NCBI RefSeq assembly: GCF_011602485.2
Contig: NZ_CP050022.2
Span: forward strand, 1,054,001-1,118,000
From: Bradyrhizobium sp. 1(2017)
GTDB lineage: Bacteria > Pseudomonadota > Alphaproteobacteria > Rhizobiales > Xanthobacteraceae
Reading direction: 5' to 3'
DNA: 64,000 nucleotides
Shown here one piece after another: positions 17,631 through 25,614 of this stretch (its first letter is position 1; each line of letters opens with the position of its first letter). The notes beneath the pieces were generated by a model, which did not search any database, was not told the origin of the DNA, and worked only from the letters and a program-made list of their open reading frames with translations. A program made the translations under genes and the position numbers.

Positions 17631-18283
17631 GCTTCTTCGTCCAATATGTCTCTCAAGCGGTTCATCGCCAGTCTGATCCGCGACTTCACCGTTCCGAGCG
17701 GAATTCCGAGCAGGCCTGCGATTTCGGGATGCGGCCTCTCCTCGATAAATGACAGCCTCACCACCATGGATTGCTCCGCCGACAATCGCGCGATGGCCAA
17801 AGTGATCCGGGCGGCATCCTGCACGCGTGACACGACCGCATCCGCCGGCTCGGCGGGATCCGGCGCATCCGTCAGTTCGGAGACGCCCCGCAGGCGGTTG
17901 GCGCGCGCCCTGCTACGGAACAGATCGATCCGCAAGTTACGCGCGATCGTGAATATCCATGCTGCGGCCCCGGATGTCGCCGGATCGAATTGGCCCGCCT
18001 TTCGCCATACGGCGATCAACGCACCCTGGGCGATCTCCTCCGCCTCATCGGAGCTGCATCCGGCCTTCTGCATCAATCCCTTGATGCGCGGCGCGAAATG
18101 CTCGAATAGGCGTCTGAATGCCTCCCGGTCACCGGAAGAGGCGACGCGTCCGATCAAATCAGCCCAGTCCACCTTTGCCTTCGGCCCTTTGCTCGCATTG
18201 GTCGACAGCCGCGCTACAACCCCGCGAGGGCGACCTGCCTCGGCCCGGATTGGTACGTTCAAAGCTCGGATAGCAGCGATCAT
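17627..18283 (-). CDS. rpoE: ECF sigma factor RpoE (ChrR-linked, ECF11-like)
   Basis: Region 2 is visible in EEIAQGALIAVWRKAGQFDP and IFTIARNLRIDLFRSR. Region 4 is visible in MVVRLSFIEERPHPEIAGLL and LGTVKSRIRLAMNRLRDIL. The frame is open to 18361; ATG 18283 with GAGG four bases upstream is preferred (218 aa). The four-base overlap with chrR identifies it as the singlet-oxygen sigma factor. A TGATC half-site lies upstream, but no matching -10 at the expected spacing was found, so autoregulation is unproven. Confidence 0.9.
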   Translation of the reverse strand: MIAAIRALNVPIRAEAGRPRGVVARLSTNASKGPKAKVDWADLIGRVASSGDREAFRRLFEHFAPRIKGLMQKAGCSSDEAEEIAQGALIAVWRKAGQFDPATSGAAAWIFTIARNLRIDLFRSRARANRLRGVSELTDAPDPAEPADAVVSRVQDAARITLAIARLSAEQSMVVRLSFIEERPHPEIAGLLGIPLGTVKSRIRLAMNRLRDILDEEA

Positions 18284-18554
18284 AGCGCCTCGACAAGCGA
18301 CCTCTGAGGTCAGAACGAATCTAAGGGGGCGCCAGATCACAGAGCGGCGGTCGATAATCATCGGTTCCAGGCGGGTGCCCGGACCCGCTTGTTCGAGAAG
18401 GGGCAGCCGCTTGAAAGCAGTCCGCCGCTGCGGGACCGGTCAAAGCGCCCTGGCCGTAACGCCAGTGTCCATTCGCAGTTTGTGAGGCTTCAGCACGAGC
18501 CGCCGTCGCGCCTCCGTGCTATGGCTGCTCCCGGTCATCTGCGTGAGGACATCC

Positions 18555-19232
18555 ATGCTTCCCTTTCCTGCCGACATCTTCACCGAGCCCGAGGACGTCT
18601 CGCCTGACGGCCTTGCCAATCTCGGTCCGCTCCGCCGTCTCGCCGGCAGCTGGCAGGCGGACAAGGGCATCGACGTCAATCCGAAAGCGGAAGGGCCGGA
18701 GCGGCGCACCTTCATCGAGCGCATCCGCATGGATCCGATCGACCCGCAGGCCAATGGGCCGCAGCTGTTCTACGGGCTGCGCTATCACATCCACATCAAC
18801 ACGCCCGAGGAGGACGTCACCTTCCACGACCAGGTCGGTTATTGGCTGTGGGAGCCCGCGACCGGGCTGATCATGCAGACGCTGGCGATCCCGCGCGGGC
18901 AGGTGCTACTGGCCTCGGGCAAGGCCGGGCCGGACCACAGCACGATTTCCGTGACCGCAAAGCGCGGCGACACCGCTTACGGCATCTGCTCGACCGACTT
19001 CCTGGAGCAGGCCTTCCGCACCGATTCCTACCGCTGCGACATCAGCTTCAATGCCGACGGCAGCTGGACCTATCTGATCCAGACCGAATTGTTCGTGCGC
19101 GGCGCGCCGTTCAATCACCACGACACCAACACGCTCAAGCTCGTCGCCCCGCCAAAGCCCAATCCGCTGGCGGCGATCGTGAGCGACCGCGCCGGGACTG
19201 ATCGAGCCGGGCGCGGCGGGCCGGCAGCGTGA
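18555..19232 (+). CDS. Heme-binding beta-barrel (nitrobindin/THAP4-like) domain protein
   Basis: ATG 18555 follows GAGGA by five bases. The 225 residues include LGPLRRLAGSWQADKGIDVN, a version of the lipocalin/nitrobindin GxWxGxG start, then FHDQVGYWLWEP and a late TELFVRGAPFNHHDTNTLKL that may supply the heme ligand. The family includes nitrobindin-like ferric heme proteins acting on nitric oxide or peroxynitrite, but many bacterial members are uncharacterised. The GxWxGxG motif is altered here (GSWQADKG). Overlaps the following frame by a few bases only. Confidence 0.8.
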   Translation: MLPFPADIFTEPEDVSPDGLANLGPLRRLAGSWQADKGIDVNPKAEGPERRTFIERIRMDPIDPQANGPQLFYGLRYHIHINTPEEDVTFHDQVGYWLWEPATGLIMQTLAIPRGQVLLASGKAGPDHSTISVTAKRGDTAYGICSTDFLEQAFRTDSYRCDISFNADGSWTYLIQTELFVRGAPFNHHDTNTLKLVAPPKPNPLAAIVSDRAGTDRAGRGGPAA

Positions 19233-19240
19233 GGCACAGC

Positions 19241-20143
19241 ATGGGCCTGAGGGACGTTTTCGACGGTCGCATGATCGGGGTCATCATGCGCGTGCGGAGC
19301 AGCCGCCGAAGGAGGCGCGGTCGTGCCGCCGCAATCCCGGGGGCCGTCTCGCTGCCGGCCCTGCTTCTGGTTTCGGCCGCTGCTGCCGAGGAGGGCACAT
19401 ATCGCGAGCGCCTGTCGAGCCATATCGCGAGGTTTCCCTATTATCCGGATGCCGTAGCCGACCTGACCATTTCTGGAACGACCTATGTTCGCTTCAGAGT
19501 GAGCAGGGATGGACGGTTGCTCGGAAGCGACGTCAAGCAGAGCTCGGGAGACGACGACCTGGACAGAGCTGCGCTCGACGCCGTCGAGCGGAGCCAGCCG
19601 TTTCCAGCCGTTCCGCCGGAAATTCCCGACGCCAAGCTCGAATTCATCGTTCCGTTCGTCTTCAAGGACAGGACGGGCTTGGTGACATCGGTGACGGGAG
19701 ATCTGCACCTTGCGGCGCGCATGACCGGAATGTGCGGATCGACGGCCGGCGGGATGGAGTTTTCCTGCAGGTTCGCCGCCTACTATCTGAGCAAGGCCGG
19801 CACCTCCTATTTTCGCATGCCGCTTGCCGGCTTCCGTTTCGGGCGTGAGCTCTGGTTCGCGGGATCGGCGGTTGCGATCACCGGCATGTCCTATCAGCTG
19901 ACCGTCGATCGCGTGATCTTGCGAGGCCTGGCGGGGCAGGATGAAAATCCCGAGCCATCGATCAAGCCGGCGATAGGCAGCTGCGCGCAGATCGGAAACT
20001 TCACGCGGCGCAAGGTGTCCACGATCTCATGCGAGGCAACCGACGAAGCGGGCAACAAGTATACCGCGAATTTCGCGACGGATGGCTCCGCCGTAAAGGT
20101 CATGCGGGATACCGACGAGCGGCAGCTCGTTCCGGCAAAGTGA
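19241..20143 (+). CDS. Secreted protein with TonB C-terminal-like domain and a Cys-containing C-terminal module
   Basis: ATG 19241 has GAGG six bases upstream. An Arg-rich N terminus leads into a signal peptide (GAVSLPALLLVSAAAAEE). A TonB_C domain then appears almost immediately (YPDAVADLTISGTTYVRFRV, LDRAALDAVERSQPFPAVPP), so there is no periplasm-spanning Pro-rich linker and it is not a classical TonB. The last about 50 residues (GNFTRRKVSTISCEATDE ... DGSAVKV) resemble the end of the 24841-25419 product. Probably periplasmic; role unknown. Confidence 0.8.
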   Translation: MGLRDVFDGRMIGVIMRVRSSRRRRRGRAAAIPGAVSLPALLLVSAAAAEEGTYRERLSSHIARFPYYPDAVADLTISGTTYVRFRVSRDGRLLGSDVKQSSGDDDLDRAALDAVERSQPFPAVPPEIPDAKLEFIVPFVFKDRTGLVTSVTGDLHLAARMTGMCGSTAGGMEFSCRFAAYYLSKAGTSYFRMPLAGFRFGRELWFAGSAVAITGMSYQLTVDRVILRGLAGQDENPEPSIKPAIGSCAQIGNFTRRKVSTISCEATDEAGNKYTANFATDGSAVKVMRDTDERQLVPAK

Positions 20144-20243
20144 CCGGTCCGTCGCGCGGCGATCTCGATCGCACATGAGTTCACACTATATTCGGACTGA
20201 CCGGCCATTCCCGTTTCGTTGATATCCGAGCTTGGAGCTCCAC

Positions 20244-20954
20244 ATGAAGCCCTACGTGATCTGCCTGATGCACTCCAGCCTCGACGGCCGTACACATCCC
20301 AGCCGCTGGCGTCCGAAGGGCGCGGGCACGGATTGGTTCGAGAAGATCCACGACGAGCTTGGCGGGGATGCCTGGGTGATCGGCCGCGTCACCGGCTCGG
20401 AATTCGCCAAGGGCAAGCCCTACCCCGAGACGCCGGGCGAAAAACTTCAGCGCGAGAACTGGTTCGCGCGACGCGACGCGAAAACCTACGGCGTCGTGCT
20501 CGATGCCCGGGGCAAGATCGGCTGGGGCCGCTCCGACATCGGCGGCGATCCGATCGTCGTGGTGCTGACGGAGAGCGTGCCGGATTCGCATCTCGCGGGG
20601 CTCCGCGGCGAAGGCGTGTCCTACATCTTCGCCGGCAAGACCGAGATCGATCTGGCGCTGACAGTCGACATCCTCAATCGTGAGCTCGGCGTGAAGCGCC
20701 TGCTGGTGGAGGGCGGCGGCGTCGCCAATGGCGCATTCCTGCGCGCCGGCCTCATCGACGAATTCAATCTGATCCTCAGCCCCGCGATCGACGGCGCGAC
20801 GGGCGCCCCCTTCGTGTTCGATTCGACGGAGGCGGACAGCGACAAGCGTGCACCCATCGCGGCGATGACGCTGGAGAGCATGCGCCAGCTCGGCGGCGGC
20901 GTCCTGCTGCTGCGCTATCTGATCCAGAACGATCCGCAAGCGGCGGCCAAGTAA
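20244..20954 (+). CDS. RibD C-terminal / dihydrofolate-reductase-like family protein
   Basis: ATG 20244 (seven bases after TTGGAG) starts MKPYVICLMHSSLDGRTH. The 236 residues show the RibD_C/DHFR fold blocks: DAWVIGRVTGSEF, and KRLLVEGGGVANGAFLRAGL followed by IDEFNLILSPAIDG. The family includes NADPH-dependent riboflavin-pathway reductases and dihydrofolate-reductase-like enzymes; the substrate cannot be assigned. No riboflavin genes are adjacent. It is followed eight bases later by the amine oxidase gene on the same strand. Confidence 0.88.
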   Translation: MKPYVICLMHSSLDGRTHPSRWRPKGAGTDWFEKIHDELGGDAWVIGRVTGSEFAKGKPYPETPGEKLQRENWFARRDAKTYGVVLDARGKIGWGRSDIGGDPIVVVLTESVPDSHLAGLRGEGVSYIFAGKTEIDLALTVDILNRELGVKRLLVEGGGVANGAFLRAGLIDEFNLILSPAIDGATGAPFVFDSTEADSDKRAPIAAMTLESMRQLGGGVLLLRYLIQNDPQAAAK

Positions 20955-20962
20955 GCGCCGTC

Positions 20963-22234
20963 ATGTCACAACAATCGGAGCACATCGTCATCGTCGGCGC
21001 CGGCGCCGCCGGGCTGATGGCGGCGCGCGAGCTGGCGCGCGCGGGCCGGCGCGTGACCATCCTGGAGGCGCGCGAGCGCTGCGGGGGGCGTATCCATCCG
21101 CTGCCGGCATCGCAATTCGGCTATCCCGCCGATGGCGGCGCCGAGTTCGTCCATGGCGAGGCGCCGGTCACGCGGGCCCTGCTGCGCGAAGCCGGGCTGT
21201 CTCTTCAGGAGATCGAAGGCACGCAGTGGAGCTTTGACGGCGCAGGCCTGTCGCGTGCAGGCCGGCACGACCCGCATGAGGCCGAGTTGCACGCTGTGCT
21301 CCGGGACCTGAAGGACGATCTCGCCGTCGCCGACTTCCTGCGCCGCCATTTTGCCGGCGAGGAGTATGCGCGGCTGCGGTATTCGATCGGGCGCATGGTC
21401 GAGGGCTATGATGCGGCAGACCCCGAGCGCGCCTCGACGCTGGCGCTGCGCGAGGAATGGATGGATGGCGGCCACGCGCCGCAGGCGCGCATCAAGGGTG
21501 GCTATGGCGCGCTGATCGATTTTCTCGCCGCCGAATGCCGCGCCGGCGGCGTTGCGATCCGGCTCGGTTGTGCCGTAACGGCGATTGAGGAATCGGGCGG
21601 CGCCGCGGCGGTCCGCTGCGCCGGCGGCGATGGGCTTGCCTGCGACCGCGTCGTCCTCACTGTGCCGCTGCCGCTGCTGCGCGAGATCGCGCTGCCGGCG
21701 AACGCAAGCGCGAGGGCCGCGGCGGCCGACGACATCGGCTTCGGCAACGTCATCAAGATCCTGCTGCGCTTCGCGCGGCCATGGTGGCGCGACCATCGCG
21801 ACGACCTGGGGAACATGACCTTCCTGCTGTCGGACGAAGCGATTCCGGTGTGGTGGACGCGATATCCAGATCAGCATCCGCTGCTCACCGGATGGTTCGG
21901 CGGCCCACGGACGGCGGAGTTGTCGCATCTCGATCCGCAAGGGCTGATCGAGGCCGGGCTCGATTCGCTCGCCGCCATCTTCAAGCTGCGAGCTGCCGAG
22001 ATCGCGCGCGAACTCGTCGCGTCGGCCGCGACCAATTGGGCGCACGATCCCTTCGCCCGCGGCGCCTATTCCTGGGCGACACCACGGACGCGGCAGGCGC
22101 AGGCAATCCTTACGCGCGCCGACGGCGCGGTGCTGTTTTCCGGCGAAGCGCTCTATCGCGGCCGTGACATGGGTACGGTCGAGGCGGCGCTGGCGAGCGG
22201 GCTCGAGACGGCGGGGATGATCCTGCGGCGATAA
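20963..22234 (+). CDS. Flavin monoamine-oxidase-like FAD oxidoreductase
   Basis: The 423-residue product opens with HIVIVGAGAAGLMAARELAR (FAD dinucleotide motif) and ILEARERCGGRIHPL, then GAEFVHGEAPVTRALLREAG. The C terminus has GAYSWATPRTRQAQA and VLFSGEALYRGRDMGTVEAAL, as in amine oxidases. It would oxidise an amine or related substrate with oxygen as acceptor. No signal peptide. It is only eight bases after the RibD-like gene, so co-transcription is likely. A strong hairpin terminator follows. Confidence 0.88.
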   Translation: MSQQSEHIVIVGAGAAGLMAARELARAGRRVTILEARERCGGRIHPLPASQFGYPADGGAEFVHGEAPVTRALLREAGLSLQEIEGTQWSFDGAGLSRAGRHDPHEAELHAVLRDLKDDLAVADFLRRHFAGEEYARLRYSIGRMVEGYDAADPERASTLALREEWMDGGHAPQARIKGGYGALIDFLAAECRAGGVAIRLGCAVTAIEESGGAAAVRCAGGDGLACDRVVLTVPLPLLREIALPANASARAAAADDIGFGNVIKILLRFARPWWRDHRDDLGNMTFLLSDEAIPVWWTRYPDQHPLLTGWFGGPRTAELSHLDPQGLIEAGLDSLAAIFKLRAAEIARELVASAATNWAHDPFARGAYSWATPRTRQAQAILTRADGAVLFSGEALYRGRDMGTVEAALASGLETAGMILRR

Positions 22235-22240
22235 GAAAGA

Positions 22241-22267
22241 AGGCCCGCATCTCTGCGGGCCTCTTGT
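22241..22267. terminator. Bidirectional hairpin terminator between convergent genes
   Basis: AGGCCCGCA-TCTC-TGCGGGCCT (22241-22262) is a perfect nine-base stem, followed by CTTGTCT on the plus strand. On the other side AAGAAAGA gives TCTTTCTT for the minus strand. Confidence 0.8.
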
Positions 22268-22268
22268 C

Positions 22269-22589
22269 TCACCAGCGTCCGCCGCCGAAGCTGAACGTCA
22301 CGCCGGGACCGCCGCCGTAATATCCATACGGGCCGCCGCCGTAATAGCCGTGGTGGCGCGGGTAATAGCCGTAGCTGCGATAATGCGGGCGATAATGGCC
22401 GTGGTGGTGATGTCGCCAGTGGTGATGGTGCCGATGACCATGATGGTGGTGCCTGTGCTGCGCACTGATGTCGGTCGATCCGCTTCCTTGCGTGGTCTGC
22501 TTCGCACCTGAACGATCGGCCGCGTTTGCCGCCGATCCGCCGGCAATCGCCGCAGCGCCGAGGGCCATCGCGACAAAGAGATACTTCAT
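22269..22589 (-). CDS. Secreted His-rich, Gly/Tyr-rich small protein
   Basis: ATG 22589 with GGAGTG upstream starts MKYLFVAMALGAAAIAGGSA, a signal peptide ending near ANAADR. The mature part is about 80 residues with a dense His block (HRHHHHGHRHHHHWRHHHH), then Tyr/His, and a Gly/Tyr tail with two YYGGGP units. It looks exported and could bind divalent metals or decorate the envelope; no enzyme motif is seen. The longer frame to 22682 would hide the signal peptide. Monocistronic, convergent with the amine oxidase. Confidence 0.8.
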   Translation of the reverse strand: MKYLFVAMALGAAAIAGGSAANAADRSGAKQTTQGSGSTDISAQHRHHHHGHRHHHHWRHHHHGHYRPHYRSYGYYPRHHGYYGGGPYGYYGGGPGVTFSFGGGRW

Positions 22590-22861
22590 GTCATCACTCC
22601 AGTTGAATGTCGTGTGACAACAGATGAGTATCCGGCGCGTTCCGGCTAGTCGCAGGCGTCGAAACGACGCAGCGTGCGACACCTCGTGAGCGATCGCATT
22701 AACCAGATTTGTTGTTGCATGGAACGCGCGGCCGCATCGCCGCCATCACTCCGCCGCGAATGAGGCGGCGACGAATCGCTCGCCGTGATCTTCGCGACGC
22801 TGGAGAAAGCGTTCACGTGAAGGTCCGATATCGCGACCTCGCTGGCCTCCGCGATATGCAG

Positions 22862-24718
22862 CTATCGTTGCGCCGCCAGCGGCAGGCTGACGTGGAAGAC
22901 GGCGCCCCCTGACGGTACGTTTTCGGCCCAGATGCGCCCGCCATGTGCCTCGACGATGGTATGCGCGATCGAGAGGCCGATGCCCATGCCTTGCGCCTTG
23001 GTCGTGAAAAACGGCTTGAAGATCTCGGTCATCTTTTCGGCGAGGACGCCGTCGCCTGTATCGGCGATGGAGACCAGGGCTTGATTGCCGTCGACGAGGC
23101 TGGTTCGACCGACGACATGGCGCCGATCGTCCGGAAGATGCGCCACCGCATCCATGGCGTTCACGACCAGATTCAGGATGGCTTGCTGCAATTGAATCTT
23201 GTCGGCTTTCACACGGATGTTCGCGGGCGACGGCTCGGTTGCGAGTTCGACATCATGGGTCAGGGCCTGCACGGAGAGGAATCGAAACACCTCGCCGACT
23301 GTCGCATTGAGGTCGAGCTCGCGCCGTTCGGCCGGGTCTCGCTTCAGAAACGAGCGCAGCCGGTGGATGACCTCGGCTGCCCGCTGATCGTCGCGGCGGA
23401 TGTGGTCCAATATCTCGCTGATCTCGCCAAGGTCGGGAGCCGGATGTCGCAACACCTGCTGGGCCGCCTCGGCGTTGATCAGAATCGCGGCGAGCGGCTG
23501 GTTCAGCTCGTGGGCGATCGAGGCGGACATCTCTCCGACGGTCGCACGGCGGTTCAAGTGGGCGAGCTCAGACATGCGCTGGCGCGCCTCGATCTCGGCC
23601 AGGAAGCGCAGCCTGCGCTCGCGTAACAGAGCGGTGATCATCAACGCTTGTATCAGCACCACGCTCGCGACGATCGTGGAGTGCCAGTAATGCCGCTCCC
23701 AGAAGCTGGGCTCGCGGAACCGCACCTCGCTGCCTGCGGGCAGATTGGCTTCGTCGACGTTCCAGCGTTGCAGCTCCCGCCAGTCGAAGATCGGCTTCAC
23801 GTTGTCCCCGCTGAAGGGCGGGATGCTCGACGGCGCTTCGCCGTCGAGGATCCGCATCGCCACTTCGCCGGCTTCCCGTCCGATGCTGTCAGGTAGTAGC
23901 AGGAAGCCGCCCACTCCCGACCGTCCGAGGAAGGTATCGGATGTGATGACGATCGGGCGGTTCGCGCTTTCGGCGACGCGTGCGAGCGCTGCAGCGGGGG
24001 AATAGTAGGTGCCTTCGCCGTCGGAATACATTGCCGAGGTCAGGATCGCAGAGCGGGCGGGCAGGGCGGCGACTTGCTTGCGGACCTCACGCAACGTTGC
24101 GTCGGACAGATCGGTGACCTCGAGACCGGGCATTGCGGCCGCGAAATCCTGCTTCCATTGGCCGTAGACCAGTGGATTCTTCCAGGCGCCACCGACGAGA
24201 ACGACGTGGGTCAAGTCGGGAACGATCGCGCGCGCCGCAGTCAGGAGATGGGTGGGCCTCACCCTGGCGAAGATCGCCGTCGTGTCCGGCAGAAACAGCG
24301 CGCGCGTCTCGGGCAGATCGGGCACGAATCCGTAGACGACAGGAGCAGTGGGCCAAATCTCCTGCTTCCGCGTCTGAAGGAATTTCGCCGATGCAACGCC
24401 GATCGAAACGATGACGTCGATCTGGCGCTGCGCATATTTGGACTTGAGGTGGCCGACGAGGCTCTCTTCGTAGTCCGGTCCCGGGAAGCGGGCGAGATCG
24501 AGGCTCTCGCCGTAGATCACGGTGTGGATCTTGCCGTTCTGCTTCGCTGCAGCGCTGATGCCGGTGAAGATCTCCAGATAGAAGGGTGAGCGAAAATCAG
24601 CTTCCTCGAGCACGAGAATCGAGCGCTGCCGCGGTCCGTCTGCCCCTAAGCATTCGTGCGAGAGGATGACGAACAGGCAGACGATCAGGATGCGTGCGAG
24701 GCCGCTGAGGATGCGCAT
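22862..24718 (-). CDS. Sensor histidine kinase with periplasmic ABC substrate-binding-like sensor
   Basis: ATG 24718 (618 aa) puts a signal/anchor first (SGLARILIVCLFVILS). Residues about 34-310 resemble ABC-type periplasmic binding proteins (IDVIVSIGVASAKFL, FLGRSGVGGFLLLP). A transmembrane span at about 347-365 (STIVASVVLIQALMIT) leads to HisKA, with phospho-accepting His403 in SIAHELNQPLAAIL. An HATPase domain follows with NLVVNAMDAV (N box), ADTGDGV (G1) and GMGIGLSIAHTIVEAHGG (G2). No response regulator lies nearby, so it is an orphan kinase. The ligand is unknown. Confidence 0.9.
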   Translation of the reverse strand: MRILSGLARILIVCLFVILSHECLGADGPRQRSILVLEEADFRSPFYLEIFTGISAAAKQNGKIHTVIYGESLDLARFPGPDYEESLVGHLKSKYAQRQIDVIVSIGVASAKFLQTRKQEIWPTAPVVYGFVPDLPETRALFLPDTTAIFARVRPTHLLTAARAIVPDLTHVVLVGGAWKNPLVYGQWKQDFAAAMPGLEVTDLSDATLREVRKQVAALPARSAILTSAMYSDGEGTYYSPAAALARVAESANRPIVITSDTFLGRSGVGGFLLLPDSIGREAGEVAMRILDGEAPSSIPPFSGDNVKPIFDWRELQRWNVDEANLPAGSEVRFREPSFWERHYWHSTIVASVVLIQALMITALLRERRLRFLAEIEARQRMSELAHLNRRATVGEMSASIAHELNQPLAAILINAEAAQQVLRHPAPDLGEISEILDHIRRDDQRAAEVIHRLRSFLKRDPAERRELDLNATVGEVFRFLSVQALTHDVELATEPSPANIRVKADKIQLQQAILNLVVNAMDAVAHLPDDRRHVVGRTSLVDGNQALVSIADTGDGVLAEKMTEIFKPFFTTKAQGMGIGLSIAHTIVEAHGGRIWAENVPSGGAVFHVSLPLAAQR

Positions 24719-24840
24719 GCGTGCTGGCCCCGCCTCCGCTTGCAATCGGGCGCCTCGGTGAGGACGCACGAAAGAGCATACAAGGCCGACCTGGAGTTTC
24801 AACGGATGGATGCGCGCGCTCTTCGAGGCGCGGAAGGCGG

Positions 24841-25419
24841 TTACTTGAACGGGTCCTGGATCGACGGCGATGATTGCCGGATGCGGCGCACGCTCACCGG
24901 GGTGCCGTCGGAGACGAACAACAGCTCGTATTTGCGGCCCTCGCTGTCGGTGGCCGAGCAGGTGACGTCGTTCACCTTCCTGGCGGCGAAATTGCCGGTC
25001 TGGCGGCAGACACCCGTGGAGGTCTGCTCGGCCGGCACCGGCAGGCCGTCGACCTTCGGCCGGTGCTTGGAGTTGAGCAGCATGCGGTCGATCGGCAGCT
25101 CGTAGGAATTGTCGTCGGCGCGCTTGCCGTTCTCGCCGGAGAAGGAGACGACGTGATTAGCGTCGGCGGGATCGTCGACCGCGACCGCGAAATTGACCCG
25201 GCCCTTGTCGCCGTGGGCGTAGGCCACCGTCTTGCACGCCAAGGTCCGCCCGGCGATCTTCAGCGTCTTGCAATGGCCGGACATCAGCGCCAGCAGGTCA
25301 ATGAAGTCGTTCTGCTGCGCCGGCGGATTGTTGACCGGGATGGGAGCAGAAGGCTCGGCAAAACAAGGACTTGCCAAGGCGAGTAGGGCAATACCGAGGA
25401 CCGGCCAGCGGAGGCGCAT
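24841..25419 (-). CDS. Secreted protein of unknown function with C-terminal CxATD module
   Basis: ATG 25419 gives 192 residues with a signal peptide (LRWPVLGIALLALASPCFAE). The frame is open to 25527 with no better ribosome site. The mature protein contains MSGHCKTLKIAGRTLACKTV and VVSFSGENGKRAD, and ends with GNFAARKVNDVTCSATDSEG, very similar to the C terminus of the TonB_C-like protein at 19241. Four cysteines may form two disulfides. I do not recognise a named family. Periplasmic or secreted. Confidence 0.75.
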   Translation of the reverse strand: MRLRWPVLGIALLALASPCFAEPSAPIPVNNPPAQQNDFIDLLALMSGHCKTLKIAGRTLACKTVAYAHGDKGRVNFAVAVDDPADANHVVSFSGENGKRADDNSYELPIDRMLLNSKHRPKVDGLPVPAEQTSTGVCRQTGNFAARKVNDVTCSATDSEGRKYELLFVSDGTPVSVRRIRQSSPSIQDPFK

Positions 25420-25614
25420 CGGAAGGCTCACATGCCAGGGAACCATGGAAAAGTTCCGTTCGATAACCATCGAACCGCAAATTGGTTGCGATCCCGTTTG
25501 TTTTGCCGAACCCGACTGGAATACCATCGCGCCACCTCAAAGCGATCTGCCGAAAATCGCCCAGCCTCACCCGCCGTCACTTGCCGTCAGTCTGGTGTTT
25601 TTTTCGTGGCAGAG

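Noticed and set aside
18284..18361. Possible RpoE autoregulatory promoter (TGATC upstream of rpoE)
   Set aside because: No TAAG-like -10 at about 18 bases from the TGATC; a single pentamer is not enough.
17025..18485. 486-codon frame on the plus strand
   Set aside because: Antisense to chrR and rpoE, whose zinc and sigma motifs are clear.
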